A stretch of 64,000 nucleotides of DNA from NCBI GenBank assembly GCA_030549495.1, contig JAUIRK010000461.1, forward strand, positions 682,001 to 746,000, given 5' to 3'. The stretch is from Nectonema munidae (taxonomy: Eukaryota; Nematomorpha; Nectonematoida; Nectonematidae). Shown in pieces: positions 36,962 to 47,812 of this stretch (positions are counted from its first letter, which is position 1; the number at the start of each line of letters is the position of its first letter). Both the position numbers and the translations under genes were made by a program. The notes below the pieces were generated by a model. The model ran no database searches, was not told the DNA's origin, and worked only from the letters and a program-made list of their open reading frames with translations.

Positions 36962-37034
36962 GTTGCACTATCCGTGCATCGATAAAAAGCCAATTGCATA
37001 GGAAAAACGTTTATCGATGCACGGATAGTGCAAC
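36962..37034. other. Perfect 25-bp inverted repeat (hairpin)
   Basis: The arm 36962-36986 (starting GTTGCACTATCCGTGCATCG) is the exact reverse complement of 37010-37034, with a 23-base loop. It lies about 75 bases after the transposase stop codon and before the piggyBac right end. A transcript would fold into a 73-nt stem-loop. It could be a tiny MITE, an RNA-processing or small-RNA hairpin, or a structural part of the transposon end. Confidence 0.9.
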
Positions 37035-37213
37035 TAAATTTTTTTTCCTTATATTCACAGTGGGACACTGATATCCCATATCAATTTCCTGGGTCAATGA
37101 CATTTAATTTCAAAAATGCTTCAGTTTTGTTTTAGTTATATTATAGGAACATTTTTTAAAAAGTTTTCACATCATTTTCACTGCGTAACTTTTTCTGTGC
37201 CTGAAAGGGTTAA

Positions 37214-37405
37214 CCTCTCTTCTCTCCAATCGCGTAGATAGGCTGTGTCATGATGGGCCTCATGGTCCCCATGCACCTTATGCGATATCAGTTTTAGAAA
37301 ATTTCTCCAATGAAAGAATCAAGAAAGTATAAATGTTGCTCAAGTTTTTTAAGTTTTTAAATTTTGCCCCCATCAACTTTTTTCTGGCTACGCTACTGCT
37401 TCTCT
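37214..37405. mobile_element. Possible hAT MITE remnant
   Basis: The right end in reverse reads CAGTAGCGTAGCCAG then GATGGGGGCAAAATTT, a pattern common in non-autonomous hAT elements. The left end is only loosely similar (CGCGTAGATAGGCTG near 37231). No duplication was seen. Confidence 0.4.
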
Positions 37406-38057
37406 CTAATTTGTATTTAGAGTTAAATTAAAAATAATTTTATTTTATCTCAGAAACTAGTTTTTAGCGAAATATAAGTTCAATATTTTCACCTTTTTTC
37501 ATGATACCAAAGTTCAACTATTCAAATTAATCACAGAGATTTTTGGTAAAAATTTAGTCCCATCAATACACCAAACATTTTGCAAAAATGAAATTTCTGT
37601 TTAATGAGAAAAATATTTTTCCATCGTTACCATTTTATATCAATGAATATTGTCGGACTGGTGTTAAAAATTGTTTCAACAAAGGTCACTTTTAATCTTT
37701 ATCAATACGTTTGTTACATTTTGTAACATTTGAAAACTTTGCTTTTTTCAAGTCAAGAAATTTTTTTCAATAGCTATTTGGAAATGAATATTTTGACTAG
37801 CTATTCAGTTTAAAAGCTAGTTAGTATTTGACTAGCTAGTCAGTTAGTAAAGCCTAAAGCAAGAGTTAGTACATTACATACTAAAATATGTTCATGATAA
37901 AATATATATATAAAAAAGAAAAAAACAATTTAATAAAACAACAAATAAAACTAGTTTTATTATTTAATTGTAAAAATATTAAATTTATTTATTTATTTTT
38001 ACTACACTTCCTACAAATATGTTTTTGTGAGTGCTCACTGCTTATTGGATGTATTAG

Positions 38058-38230
38058 ACTGAAGATCCCATGTTTACCTGCAATGTAATGCTAAAAGTTT
38101 TTAGGTCGTTGCCGAAAAAAAATAATAACTTTGACAAAAATATTTTTTGAATGATTTAAATACAAGTAGAATGAGGCATTTTTAAAGTTTCTCGGGTCTG
38201 ATGGACCCATGTTTGCCTGATGAGGGTTAA
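38058..38230 (-). mobile_element. Orphan piggyBac-like terminus
   Basis: The stretch ends in TTAA at 38227-38230. Read in reverse it starts TTAACCCTCATCAGGCAAAC followed by ATGGGTCCATCAGACCC. The same internal motif (GATCCCATGTTTACCTG) recurs at about 38065-38081, as subterminal repeats do in piggyBac 2. No left end or transposase was found, so this is a broken third piggyBac family. Confidence 0.6.
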
Positions 38231-38356
38231 ATAGTTTTTTAAATTATTTTGTGTTCTTAGGTTTAAATAATTTTATGAAAAGTGATTAAACTACCATTTT
38301 TTGTATACTTTGATTCCTTACGAAATGTAAAAAATACAAGCGTTACCAAATCACCC

Positions 38357-38690
38357 TATAATGGTTAGCTACTTCAACGTTGACTTTTGCTGTTTATAAA
38401 AACTTGAAAATATCAAATAAACTATGTCATTTTTTATGCCTCCTATTTTGAAATTATACTGAGAACAGACAGTTTCATTTTAAAATAGTCAAATTACTTT
38501 ATTTTGTCTCCTTTTTCTCTCTTATGTTAATAATGTAGCAAATTTTTAAATTTTGAGTAAACGGTAAGGTGGGTACCGTGGCTGTTTTCATTGACAAGGC
38601 ACTACTGATTTACCGCTTATGTCAAACTGAACAAATTGTTATCGATGAGAAATCGAATCCAGAGGCTTCCGTGCTTGTTTATAAAACATG
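38357..38690 (-). repeat. Dispersed repeat with tRNA-like core, inverse of 24003-24385
   Basis: The reverse complement matches 24003-24385 nearly throughout, including GGAAGCCTCTGGATTCGATT and GTTTGACATAAGC. The CCTCCTATT and TAAACTATG flanks are also shared. Confidence 0.82.
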
Positions 38691-39130
38691 TTGATGATCG
38701 AATTATAGGATGTAATGATCATTCGAATACATGATAAGATAAGAGAATAAAAGAGGGAATGCAGACTTTCGAGCATCATGTCAATTGCCAATGAAATTCC
38801 AATCAAAAATATTTTTCAAACGCTGTGATAAAATAATAATAATCCATTGTTTCCATATGCAGACAATAAGTAAGCAATGTTTATCACATTCACAGTGTCT
38901 CCTTGTAGTATTTTTGAGCAAACACATGTTGATCCACCAGCTTTTTCTCATCACAGTATTTCTATTTAGTCTCTCTTCAGCTTTCTCTGCTAAAACTCAA
39001 TCACTCAAACCCTCTTCTATCATTAATCTATACAAGTTCAGTCAAATTCAATCAATCAATCTCATTCAATCCTCTCTTATTCAAGCTTTCTCTCACTCAA
39101 GCTCTCTTGCTCCGCTCAAACTCCCTTTTT
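38678..39130 (+). repeat. Dispersed repeat copy B (intact version of 34041-34437)
   Basis: It shares GATGATCGAATTATAGGATG, ATAAAAGAGGGAATGCAGAC and GTGTCTCCTTGTAGTATTTT with copy A. Here no piggyBac interrupts it, and it continues into a CTCTTT/TCAATC-rich tail. Confidence 0.85.
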
Positions 39131-39139
39131 TCACACCTT

Positions 39140-40095
39140 TCTTCTAAGCTCCGTATACCTTTCTTCTAAGTACGCAGTTTTGGTAATTGTCCAGTTTACG
39201 TATCTGTCAATCAAAATTTTTTGAATGTTTTGATTGGCTTTTCAAATTTTAATCAAATTTATTATAATTTGCAATTTTCAAACTTCTAGTGCCTTTTAAC
39301 TTCTAACAGATATAATATAAGATTGATCGATGAACTTTTGGCAAAAATTTTTAACGAAAGTTAACTACTTATTATTTGCGCTTTCTAATTATAGTAATGG
39401 CGCTTCTAGTTATATTAACTATATTTTTTATTTTGAAGTAATTATGGTAGCGCTATTAGTTTAATTATAACTCAATGAATGGTACAATTCATTTTATTAG
39501 TATGCAGCTAAAATTCAGGTACAATAAAACTGGCATATTTGATTACGATACTGTTTATGACAAATTTTTGTAATTCTCGAGAATAAAAAAATTTCTTAGA
39601 GTGTTGCTTATTGCATATTTTTTACTGAACGTTATAGAGCAAAATTGACTTTTATATTATATTCTAATTTTTTCAACATTCACTAGTTTCATTCTTTAAT
39701 ATGATCAACTTGAAATTAATTCAAAAAGTATAAGTAAACACAAAAAGATACAAAAAGCATCACCAACTAAATACGATTGAAAAATTGTTTCAAAAACAAA
39801 ATAAGAGATAATTTTATTGTTAGATTTTTTTTTTATCAATTTTCATGTAGTAATAAAATCAATAAAATGAAATGAGTAAAATATAGCCCTTAAAAGAAGG
39901 ATAAGTTAAACTTATCGAGAGGATAACTTGCAAGGATATTATTTCAGCCACCCAGGTTATCTGTGAAAACATTGGGATTGATTGTAACTATCAGGATTGA
40001 AGAGATGAATATTAGATTTCAAAAAAAATTTAGCCATTTTTGCAGGGTTAGAAGCGTTAGAACCGTCTTCAAAATCATATCTTTCTTTTGATGTA
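39140..40095. other. AT-rich intergenic DNA
   Basis: Nothing recognised; weak repetition of TAATTATAGTAATGGCGCT-like phrases at about 39390-39460. Confidence 0.35.
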
Positions 40096-40101
40096 CTAAA
40101 A

Positions 40102-40145
40102 CAGCCATGTCAAACATGCGGCCCATTACAAGCAGATTTGCGGCC
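40102..40145 (+). mobile_element. hAT-type terminus fragment
   Basis: CAGCCATGTCAAACATGCGG followed by CCCATTACAAGC resembles the CAGnnnTGTCAAAC-GCGGCCC ends of Charlie-like hAT elements. A second GGGCC at about 40431 may be an eroded counterpart. Confidence 0.5.
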
Positions 40146-40619
40146 CACACAGATTATAGTATTATTAATTATAATTTTATGTATAAGTGTAGATTTAGAC
40201 TTCTCAGAGAACTAGGTTGACTGATTTTCACTTATCATCTCTTATAAAAGTTCGCACTGCACAGAAATTTCAGCCAGACATAGCAAAGATTGTCAATAAC
40301 AAGAGGTGTCAAGCCTCGGGACAAGAACATGTAAAGTATTTGAATAATTAATAATAAATGTTTATTTTGAACTATTGTAATTTATGTGCATTTTATTTGT
40401 AGTTCATTCAAATACATGTGGGCCATGGATGTTGCCTTATAAACTTTTTTTATATTAAAATAAAGAACATATTTATATCCTTGCTAATTTTTTAATTAAA
40501 TTATTTTGTTTCATGACTTTGTACTTGCATTTTTGAATATAATCAAACCATTACATGTTTCTAAGAGTAAAATATTCTGCAATAATTTTTATTGAACAAC
40601 TTTAAATATAATTGTAGGA

Positions 40620-40862
40620 GTGCTTCTTGAAATAGAGTGTGAGCTCGCATCTCTGATCATAAATGGAGAAAGGTTTGAACCTGCATTTTATCCTAACTTA
40701 GATATAATTATGAAGTTGGCGTCAACCATTCCAGTAACCACCTCTCAGGTAGAGTGTTCATTTTCAACAATGAATAGAACAATAATGCTGTCTAGAAACC
40801 ACAGAGCTGCTCAGTTAATGCTATTATCCCTCAACAAGGTGTATGCGAAAACCTCAACTTAG
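40620..40862 (+). pseudogene. hAT transposase C-terminal fragment
   Basis: The plus strand reads, toward its end, STIPVTTSQVECSFSTMNRT followed by IMLSRNHRAAQLMLLSLNK and a stop. The P.T...VE.SFS.....T..R......L..L.L pattern is the hAT dimerisation domain at the protein C-terminus. Upstream codons (EIECELASLIINGERFEP) fit the preceding helix. The rest of the transposase is absent. The hAT-like end at about 41970 could be the 3' terminus of the same element. Confidence 0.78.
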
Positions 40863-41669
40863 ACGATGTCTTAAAAATATGCTCTTTGAAAAAAACGCTT
40901 TGTCCATTTATAGCGAAAGTTTTTTTAAAATATGATTTTTCTCTATATGAGCTTATATCATTCGAATTTTGCAACAAAATTTTTGTCGATGTTTTTAAAT
41001 ATATTTGGCTGTAGCTCTAACTTGTTTAAAGTCTATGTTGGCCTACTAATCGGCTTCTTTCATTTTGATAGAAGTTCTATTAGGTTTTTGTCTTGAGATC
41101 TTAATTTTTCAAGGTTATGATCTTTTGTTGACATTTGCTGTAGAGAAACTAATACATTTGTGTTCGTGACTCTATGCTGGCCAGCGTTTAAAATTTAGAT
41201 TCTTTTTAAAGGATCTAATGGGTTTTAATATTTTGTGATATACAGGCTGAACTCAAATTTATGTAAGCATGATTTTGATGCAACATTGAAGCTCATTAGA
41301 AAAGAACGGTTTTGTTTGAAGGAAATTTTGACATTTTATTTTGAAGTTTTTTGTTCCTTATTAATTATAATTATGTTTTTTTCCTGAAACAGATGCATAT
41401 TTCAAATAAGAAAGATTATCAACGTGTAAGTGTTATAATTATGTGAAAATTTTGCATTTCTAATACTATTTCATTCATTTATAGTAAAAACACTACTCTC
41501 TGGGCTAAGCCCAAATTATAAAATTCTTCAAGTGTTGGAAGCCGGGACATTAAAGAAAAACTGTCGATCTTAGTCATTTTATATACTTTAAATAGTTTAA
41601 ATTGGAACCTTTTTTTGTCTGTATCATTTAACAATTTTATTTTGCTTCATAAAAAAATTATTATATTTG

Positions 41670-42390
41670 AAAATTCCTTGTTTTTGCTTGCACCAATTAA
41701 CTTTTAAACTATTTTAGAATGATGCTGAGAAAAGTGAACTAATACAATCTTACTTTATTGTGTGATTTGGTTTTTGATTTTATACCTTTTTTGAGAGTCT
41801 AACTAATTACACTAAAAGAATGAAAAATTCTAATACCAAGTTTTCTAACTTTAGTTCAGTTTAACATTTTTTTATAGATTTTTTTATTTCTCCCATGTTA
41901 TTTCCAGACCACTAATTTTGAAAATTGCAAAAAAAATTCGCGCCACCCCCCAATAATTTTGAGGATGTGCGCTCCTGATCTCAACCAACCTGCCATGCTA
42001 CCCATAGAGTATGCTGTAGGGTTACCTCAAATTAGTTTTCAAAAAACTTAAGCTATGCTGTAAAATTTTTTAGTTTTTGTTGAAGCTCTATAACTTTTTC
42101 TGATAGACTTTTTTTCCTTAAAAGTTATTATAAAAGGCAAATCATTACAAAAAGTTATTTTATTTTTTGTAGATTTTTGTAGCTTGCACCAATTTAGCTT
42201 TTAAACTATTTTTAATGATGCTGAGAAAAATGAAGTAATGAAATCTTAATTTATTATTTGATTTTTGTTTGCACAATTTTATCTTTTTCTTTTTTTATAT
42301 ATTACTTAAACTTATTCTTATACACTAAAAAGAATGAAAAAAATTCTAATATCAAGTTTTCTAACTTTAGCTCTCTTTTACATTTTTGAT
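41670..42390 (+). repeat. Tandemly arranged copies of the dispersed repeat
   Basis: 41680-41880 and 42182-42390 are direct copies (GCTTGCACCAATT, AATGATGCTGAGAAAA, TCAAGTTTTCTAACTTTAG and their variants). 41880-41990 ends at a hAT-like terminus (GGATGTGCGCTCCTG), and 41999-42250 matches the inverse of 23741-24003. Confidence 0.78.
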
Positions 42391-42654
42391 TATGTAATTT
42401 GGATGTGTTTTTTTATTTATTTATTTTTCTTAATAAAACATTTTCATTTTTTAGAAAGAAGAAATGGAACAACTCAAAATTAATGAATGATTTTTTTGAT
42501 TCAATAAAATTTTCAATATTTTATTGTTAATTTATACCTTTACCCCTTTTCTACACATAATTTAGAGATGGTGCGTATCTTTTTGAGGTGAGAAAGAAGG
42601 AGCTATATATAAGTCCTTATTCATTGTTGACGTTAAGCTTAATAGGGCGGGGGG

Positions 42655-42990
42655 GGGGGGGTTGAAGTTTACATTAAGCTTAATTAAGAATGAAATAGAA
42701 TTGACAAGAGAGGAGAAGGAATTCAGAAAAATTTGTTGTCTTTTTGAAAGACGCTTGAAAGTCCGCTCCTCTCTAATAATTTCAAGGATGTGCGCTCCTG
42801 AATCAATCCCATTTTTTTATATAAACATCGCAGGGTGTCTAGTTAACTCTTTTCCTTCAGATTACATTCACTCATATAAAACAAAAAAAAATATAAAATT
42901 AGTTAGTTTGTTTATTTTGGTCCACCCCCTCCTTTATTTTCTTAAACTATTGAATATTTGTACAAAATATTTATTTTTCATGAAAATCAA
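42655..42990 (+). repeat. Further dispersed-repeat block
   Basis: 42768-42960 matches the inverse of 23490-23735 (TATATAAACATCGCAGGGTG, GATTACATTCACTCATATAA). It is preceded by a G-run and by GGATGTGCGCTCCTG, the same hAT-like end as at 41970. Confidence 0.75.
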
Positions 42991-42999
42991 TCAAACAAT

Positions 43000-43690
43000 G
43001 CCAAATATAACTTGAAAATATATTATAAATTCACCAATTTTTGGGTTTATATTGTCTTAATCTATTTAATAAACCAACTTTTGATGATTAATTCACCCAA
43101 AATATTTTATCTGTCAGTAAATTAGCTTTCACAGATGACTTAAGGGCAAACACTTTTTCTTAAAATAAACCTATCTATACATACACAGCAAATCGAACAT
43201 GCTCAATTTGATTCTGAAAATACTTTTGTCACTCAAGATTTAATTTACGGTTACTGTTTAACTTTTGTTAATTTGTGGTCAGATATTTTTTCATTTTCAT
43301 CCCATTTAGCAAATCGACATTTCTCTATTTCATCATGATATTATTTTTGTCAATATATATACATGAAATGAATACTACATTTCAATGTGGTTAAAATGGT
43401 TATATATTTAATTAGTTCAACACTATATTGACTTATATTTAAGCACAACCGCTAAAATAATTTTCTTGCTATAATAATAATCATTTTATCCATCTCATAA
43501 ATAGGAATGGGACCAAATTTCTAATCAAAGCGACCTGCGATCATATATAAAAGCCTATAAAATTAAAAAAAATTTAATAAATTTATAGATGGATGAAGGA
43601 AGCATTGTAATAAAAAAATTAAGAATAAAAAATATATTTTATTTAAAATATGGAATTATGTTTATGAGATAATTTCAGGCATACATCACT
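43000..43690. other. AT-rich DNA before the minisatellite
   Basis: No gene is seen. A phrase at about 43184 (AAATCGAACATGCTCAATTTG) resembles the repeated motif that follows, so the degenerate array may extend this far. Confidence 0.35.
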
Positions 43691-43699
43691 AAATTCACT

Positions 43700-44160
43700 T
43701 TTAACTATAATCACTAAAAACAATTATTTGTAGTTTGATACATTTTTTCACAGTAATGGTAAAAACTTAGCCAAAAAATGGTATCAGCATGAGTCTAAAA
43801 AATATTTTACTCAAAATGCGTATAAGCGATTTTAAGAAAATTTTCAGGCGAAACTAAAATATTTGATTGACATTTTCACCTTATAATTACGAAAACTGAG
43901 TCCCATAATGAAATCAGCATGGAGATCTAGTATAAATAAGTTATTTTATTGAGAATATAAATAATATTCTAGGAAATAATTTTTGGCGTCGACCACAAAT
44001 ATGATTGAAATTTTCACACTAATTGGAAAAAATGATTGGAGAAATAAAATCTGCATGTTCGATCTGAAAATTTTAACGAGATTTTGTAATTTTTCAAACC
44101 CTAATAGTGAAAACAATGTTGCAAAATGAAATCAGCATGGTCGATTTGGTATAAAAAATT
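43700..44160. repeat. Degenerate tandem repeat, period about 130 bp
   Basis: The motif AAATCAGCATG, preceded by TTTTCAC..TAAT..GAAAA.T and followed by a GATCTG-like phrase, recurs with TCAGCAT (or TCTGCAT) at about 43784, 43914, 44050 and 44132. ATTGACATTTTCACC at 43866 and ATTGAAATTTTCACAC at 44004 keep the same register. Units are diverged and the last is short. Confidence 0.6.
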
Positions 44161-44479
44161 AATTTTTTTTAAATTTGAATGAATGTTTTCGTAAGCATTT
44201 TTATCATCAATCAAATTTTTGATTGACATTTGCTACAAAGTAAAAACATTTAAGAGTGTATCTAAATATAAACACTAAGCTATAAGTTATAGATATATAA
44301 AAATTTTGTAGAAAAACATCTACATTTGATTTTGATATGAGAGGTTGATTCAAGTACCATGAAAATGGCATCAAAACATGCAGCTAACGATTTGATGAAC
44401 GAGGATGAAAAGTAATTTGAGGGAATATAATTTAGCCAATTTTGTACAGTAGAAATTTTAGTTGAGGAGGTGGGCTAAA

Positions 44480-45200
44480 ATGGTCTCCCGTTACTGATAG
44501 GGTTGTAAAATAGAAAAAAAAACGGGAATAGTTTTTATTTTTATGAAAACCGTTATAAGCACATTTTACTTTACATCATATACTTAAAACACTATACCTA
44601 CCTCCATCTTAGGCGAAAAAGCAATAACCAGTAACATTTTTTCTGAAGGAATAGCTCGTTGAATTTAGCCTACCAAACCGAGGTAAATAATTTTCCTATA
44701 GATGCATTGGCAAAAGTGAAAATAACATCCTCAGTAAGTAGTGTTAGAAAATGTCCAAAAAGAAATGAATTGGGATAAATATTATTTTCCATAACATAAA
44801 AAACCTTTTTAGCAGCCGTTATTATTGCTTGCTCAAAATCACATTTGATTATCTTTACGCTGTCATGAGGAAGAGCATTTTTTAATGACTTTTAAGAAAT
44901 CTAAAAGATTGCTGGTATGTTTCTTCTCTCTTCTTAGTGGCAATAGCATATATACTGGGGATTGGGTTTTTATTATGAAATGTGTATACTGTTATGATTT
45001 GAAGGAAATGTGATAACTTTTTGAATGTTCCATCAATATAAAATTCCTCTATATTTGAAACTTGTATCAAATGGCTCAGAATTTTTCCATGTAAAATTAT
45101 AATTCTTTGGTTTGTGCTTACAAAACCTATCTAGAATCGTTTGCTGAAGTGTAAGTGTCTTGAATTTTGTGGCGGTATTCCTTTTCTATTTTATCGAATT
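44480..45200 (-). pseudogene. MULE (Mutator-like) transposase fragment
   Basis: At 45070-44882 the minus strand reads NIEEFYIDGTFKKLSHFLQI then ITVYTFHNKNPIPSIYAI, the start of the MULE transposase domain, where D of DGTF is the first catalytic acid. Downstream (about 44860-44800) IIKCDFEQAIITAAKKVF holds the second catalytic Asp (DFE). GYV/ASIGKL-like residues follow at about 44720-44680, although the C..C/H..H step is eroded. Upstream codons to about 45200 match the TL...I..RF lead-in. Frameshifts and stops make it dead. MITEs with MULE-like target duplications exist at 22879 in the same window. Confidence 0.75.
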
Positions 45201-45499
45201 TTACAACATAGTTTGCTTGTCTTTTATTTGACTTCTACAATAAGAGCTAAGGATCGTTAAATTATCATCTCTATATGCTATATCTAACGATCTATATTAT
45301 GATAAACCATTTTCAAAATAAAACTAACAGTTTTCCTTATTACAATCGTTCATATATAAAGCCTCAAATATTTTATAAACTTAACGCTTATACTCAAATT
45401 TGTTTTCTTACCCTGTTGTGAAAAATGTGTTAAAAGAAAACACTCAATAGTTGACCACCTAATGAATAATAAATAAAAAGGAATAACTAGAGCCAGGCC

Positions 45500-47640
45500 T
45501 TCATTAGTTTCCTAAAATGAATGTTTGGTCATTATAAATAGAGCAAAACAGTAATGGAAGCTACCTAAAGGATCCAATGTCTTAGGAGTTACGTTGGAAC
45601 TCCGTAGACACATTTCAGTCATCTTACACAAAAACAGGGCCCTTATCGTTAAAGCCCTAGTAGGTTATAGCAACGCTCACTAAATGATGCCCTTCAATCA
45701 AACGGAAACAAAGGATCCTAGGGATAATTTCGTATTATTTGGGAACACTATCACACAGACCAACATTTTTTTCATTCGCTTTTCGAGTTTTGGAAGAATC
45801 TCTCAGCCAAAACATTGTCCAACACATCAAAGATCAATAGTTATGTGATATTGAGCTTCCAATAAAGAGAAGTTGATTAACAAGAAGTCGAGTTTGAAGG
45901 AGGGAAAGGGGATGTCATGTGATAGAGAGAGGTCGTGGATTATGTTTTGTACATCGGTAAAGAAATTGATAGAAGTAAAATGGAGAATTGGTAATCGTAG
46001 TGCTGGTGTGTAAAAAGCTGAAGATTTCGCATTCGGAGATTGAAAGTAGAGGTTAATCTAGAGCATGGATCGGCAAACATTTTACCTGTCGACCCCTTCA
46101 TAGAACATTTGTCGCCACATCGACCCCCCACCCCACATAAAATGGTTCATAAAAACATTAATCAATGTCCAACTTATTTAATTAATAAATAAGTAAAGTA
46201 ATTTATTAATTTTTTTTAAAGAAAAAATACAAATCAAAAATGTCTCATATATCCTATACTATACAATGTCCTAAGCTATGTTTTAAAAGAAAAATGAGAT
46301 TTATTACTACTATAAAGTAAAAAAGCATAGCACAATTTGGTAAGTTTGTCTATCTTAGCGACCCCTAAAGATCTCTTATCTTGGATTTCCAGACGTCCCG
46401 TTTTTCCCAGACATGTTCCGAATTTGATCATTTTGTCCCCTGTCCCACATTGACACTTTTGGGACACCCTTATTGTCCCGATTTTAGTTCACCATAATAA
46501 TATATTTAACACCTTAAAAAGGTTATTCGTTGAAACTTTGTATGTGATTATAATTCATAGCTGCATCTTTTTCTTATATCTTCTTATTCTTGATTTTTTA
46601 CCCTTAGTTGCTTGTTTTTCTCTTTATGTTGTGTATGTGTGTGTATATGCTTGAAATGTTTTAGTTTTTAGTTGACTTTATTAAAATTTTTTTATTTACT
46701 TGTCTTATTTATATATATATGTTTTGTTGTTCCTGTTTTTAATCGTAGTGTTAATGTTTTCTAGACAGTACTTCTACTTTCCTTTCTATCTTTCAGATTT
46801 TTCCTGCACCGTTGTTGTCACTGTTGGCGTGTTTTTCTTTCTTTAACTAAAGTGTGTCATTACTATTTGCCACGGTCCACTTCTTTTTAAACTTAAAAAC
46901 TAATCCATCCCAAGATGACAAAACGTAAGTGTAAATTTCGTGATGAATATTCCAGCCAATATACATTTAACAAACAAGGCAGGAGCTGTTTTGAAGTCTC
47001 TTTTGAATCTGTTTTGTTTGTCTGATTATGAGTTTTCCAAATTATTTTCCTTTTGTTTTCTTTATACCCCATTAAAATTCTTGCTTTATCTTTTTCACCT
47101 ATGTAATAATTATCTCTACGTTTTATAATATATTGGCTAATTTGGTAAGTTTGTCTATCTTATCGACCACCATGGGTCGATATCGACCACTTTGCCGACC
47201 CCTGACTAGAGCGATGGGTGTGAAAGCGGCGAATGGAAGAGCCTTTGAAGAAGGCGTAAGCTAAAGAGGCACTGAGCAGAAAGAATAGGATGGGGTAGTA
47301 TTGTGGGGTGTGATCGGAAGTAAGTTGTATCTCAAAATGAATCGCTTAACAATTGTTTTTTTGAAATGAAGTTGTATGGAAGAGTGTTTATTAGAATTTC
47401 TAGACATTTTGTGGAAGTAGTTCGATATGCGTTGGTGATGCAAAGTAGGCAAACAGTGTATTTTGTTAAGAAAATGAATGGTTGTGTGGTGTTTTAAGGA
47501 GATGCTCCAGGAACGAATTCCGTATTGAATAACTGAGACGATTAAGGATGACTATATGTATTTGGGATGGAGGCCTCATTTATAAGAGATAATGCTTTTG
47601 AAAAAAAAGTAGCTGAAAGTTTTTAGTATTTTTTAAAATT
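45500..47640 (-). mobile_element. Jockey-like LINE C-terminal remnant, split by a hAT element
   Basis: On the minus strand, 47640-47212 corresponds to the C-terminal region of the LINE at 10580-12060. HFLNKIHCLPTLHHQR and the alternative frame LCITNAYRTTSTKC match HFLDKIHG and LCIINANRTTST there. After the insertion at 46064-47204, the sequence from 46063 down to about 45500 appears to continue the same element. Frames are broken throughout. Confidence 0.65.
46064..47204. mobile_element. hAT-type element inserted in the LINE
   Basis: The left end is CATGGATCGGCAAACATTTT followed by GTCGACCCC. The right end in reverse is CAGGGGTCGGCAAAGTGGTC. CTAGAG flanks both sides (46058-46063 and 47206-47211), probably the remains of an 8-bp duplication. 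A 24-bp direct repeat (AATTTGGTAAGTTTGTCTAT plus CTTA) occurs inside at 46334-46357 and 47139-47162, so the interior may contain a further insertion or rearrangement. It also holds a GTCCCG/GGGAC-rich patch at 46390-46490. No transposase is recognised. Confidence 0.7.
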
Positions 47641-47812
47641 GATTGAAAATTTTAGATTGATCTGAAAATTAAGTCCTAGATATTTGATAGTCTTTAAAAA
47701 TATAAACAAAAAAATATATAATTGAGCAAGTAACTTTAGTAAACTTATTTTTTATATTTTGTTAGGTTTGAATCCTAGAAGATTCAATGTCTAAAATTAT
47801 TTAAATGTAGTA

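Larger units (their letters stand above)
34438..37213 (+). mobile_element. piggyBac transposon 2 with both termini
   Basis: It is bounded by TTAA at 34438-34441 and 37210-37213. The inverted ends are CCCTTTCAGGCA (34442-34453) and the same in reverse (37198-37209). Subterminal TGGGACAC..GTGTCCCA motifs recur at 34457-34474, 34778-34797 (variant) and 37062-37078, as expected for piggyBac internal repeats. The length is 2,776 bp. The transposase is broken. A perfect hairpin lies just after the coding region (36962-37034). The ends differ from those of piggyBac 1, so it is a separate family. Confidence 0.95.

Noticed and set aside
38785-39147. Plus-strand 120-codon frame rich in Ser/Leu/Phe
   Set aside because: It is the translation of a dispersed repeat whose other copy (34041-34437) does not keep the frame.
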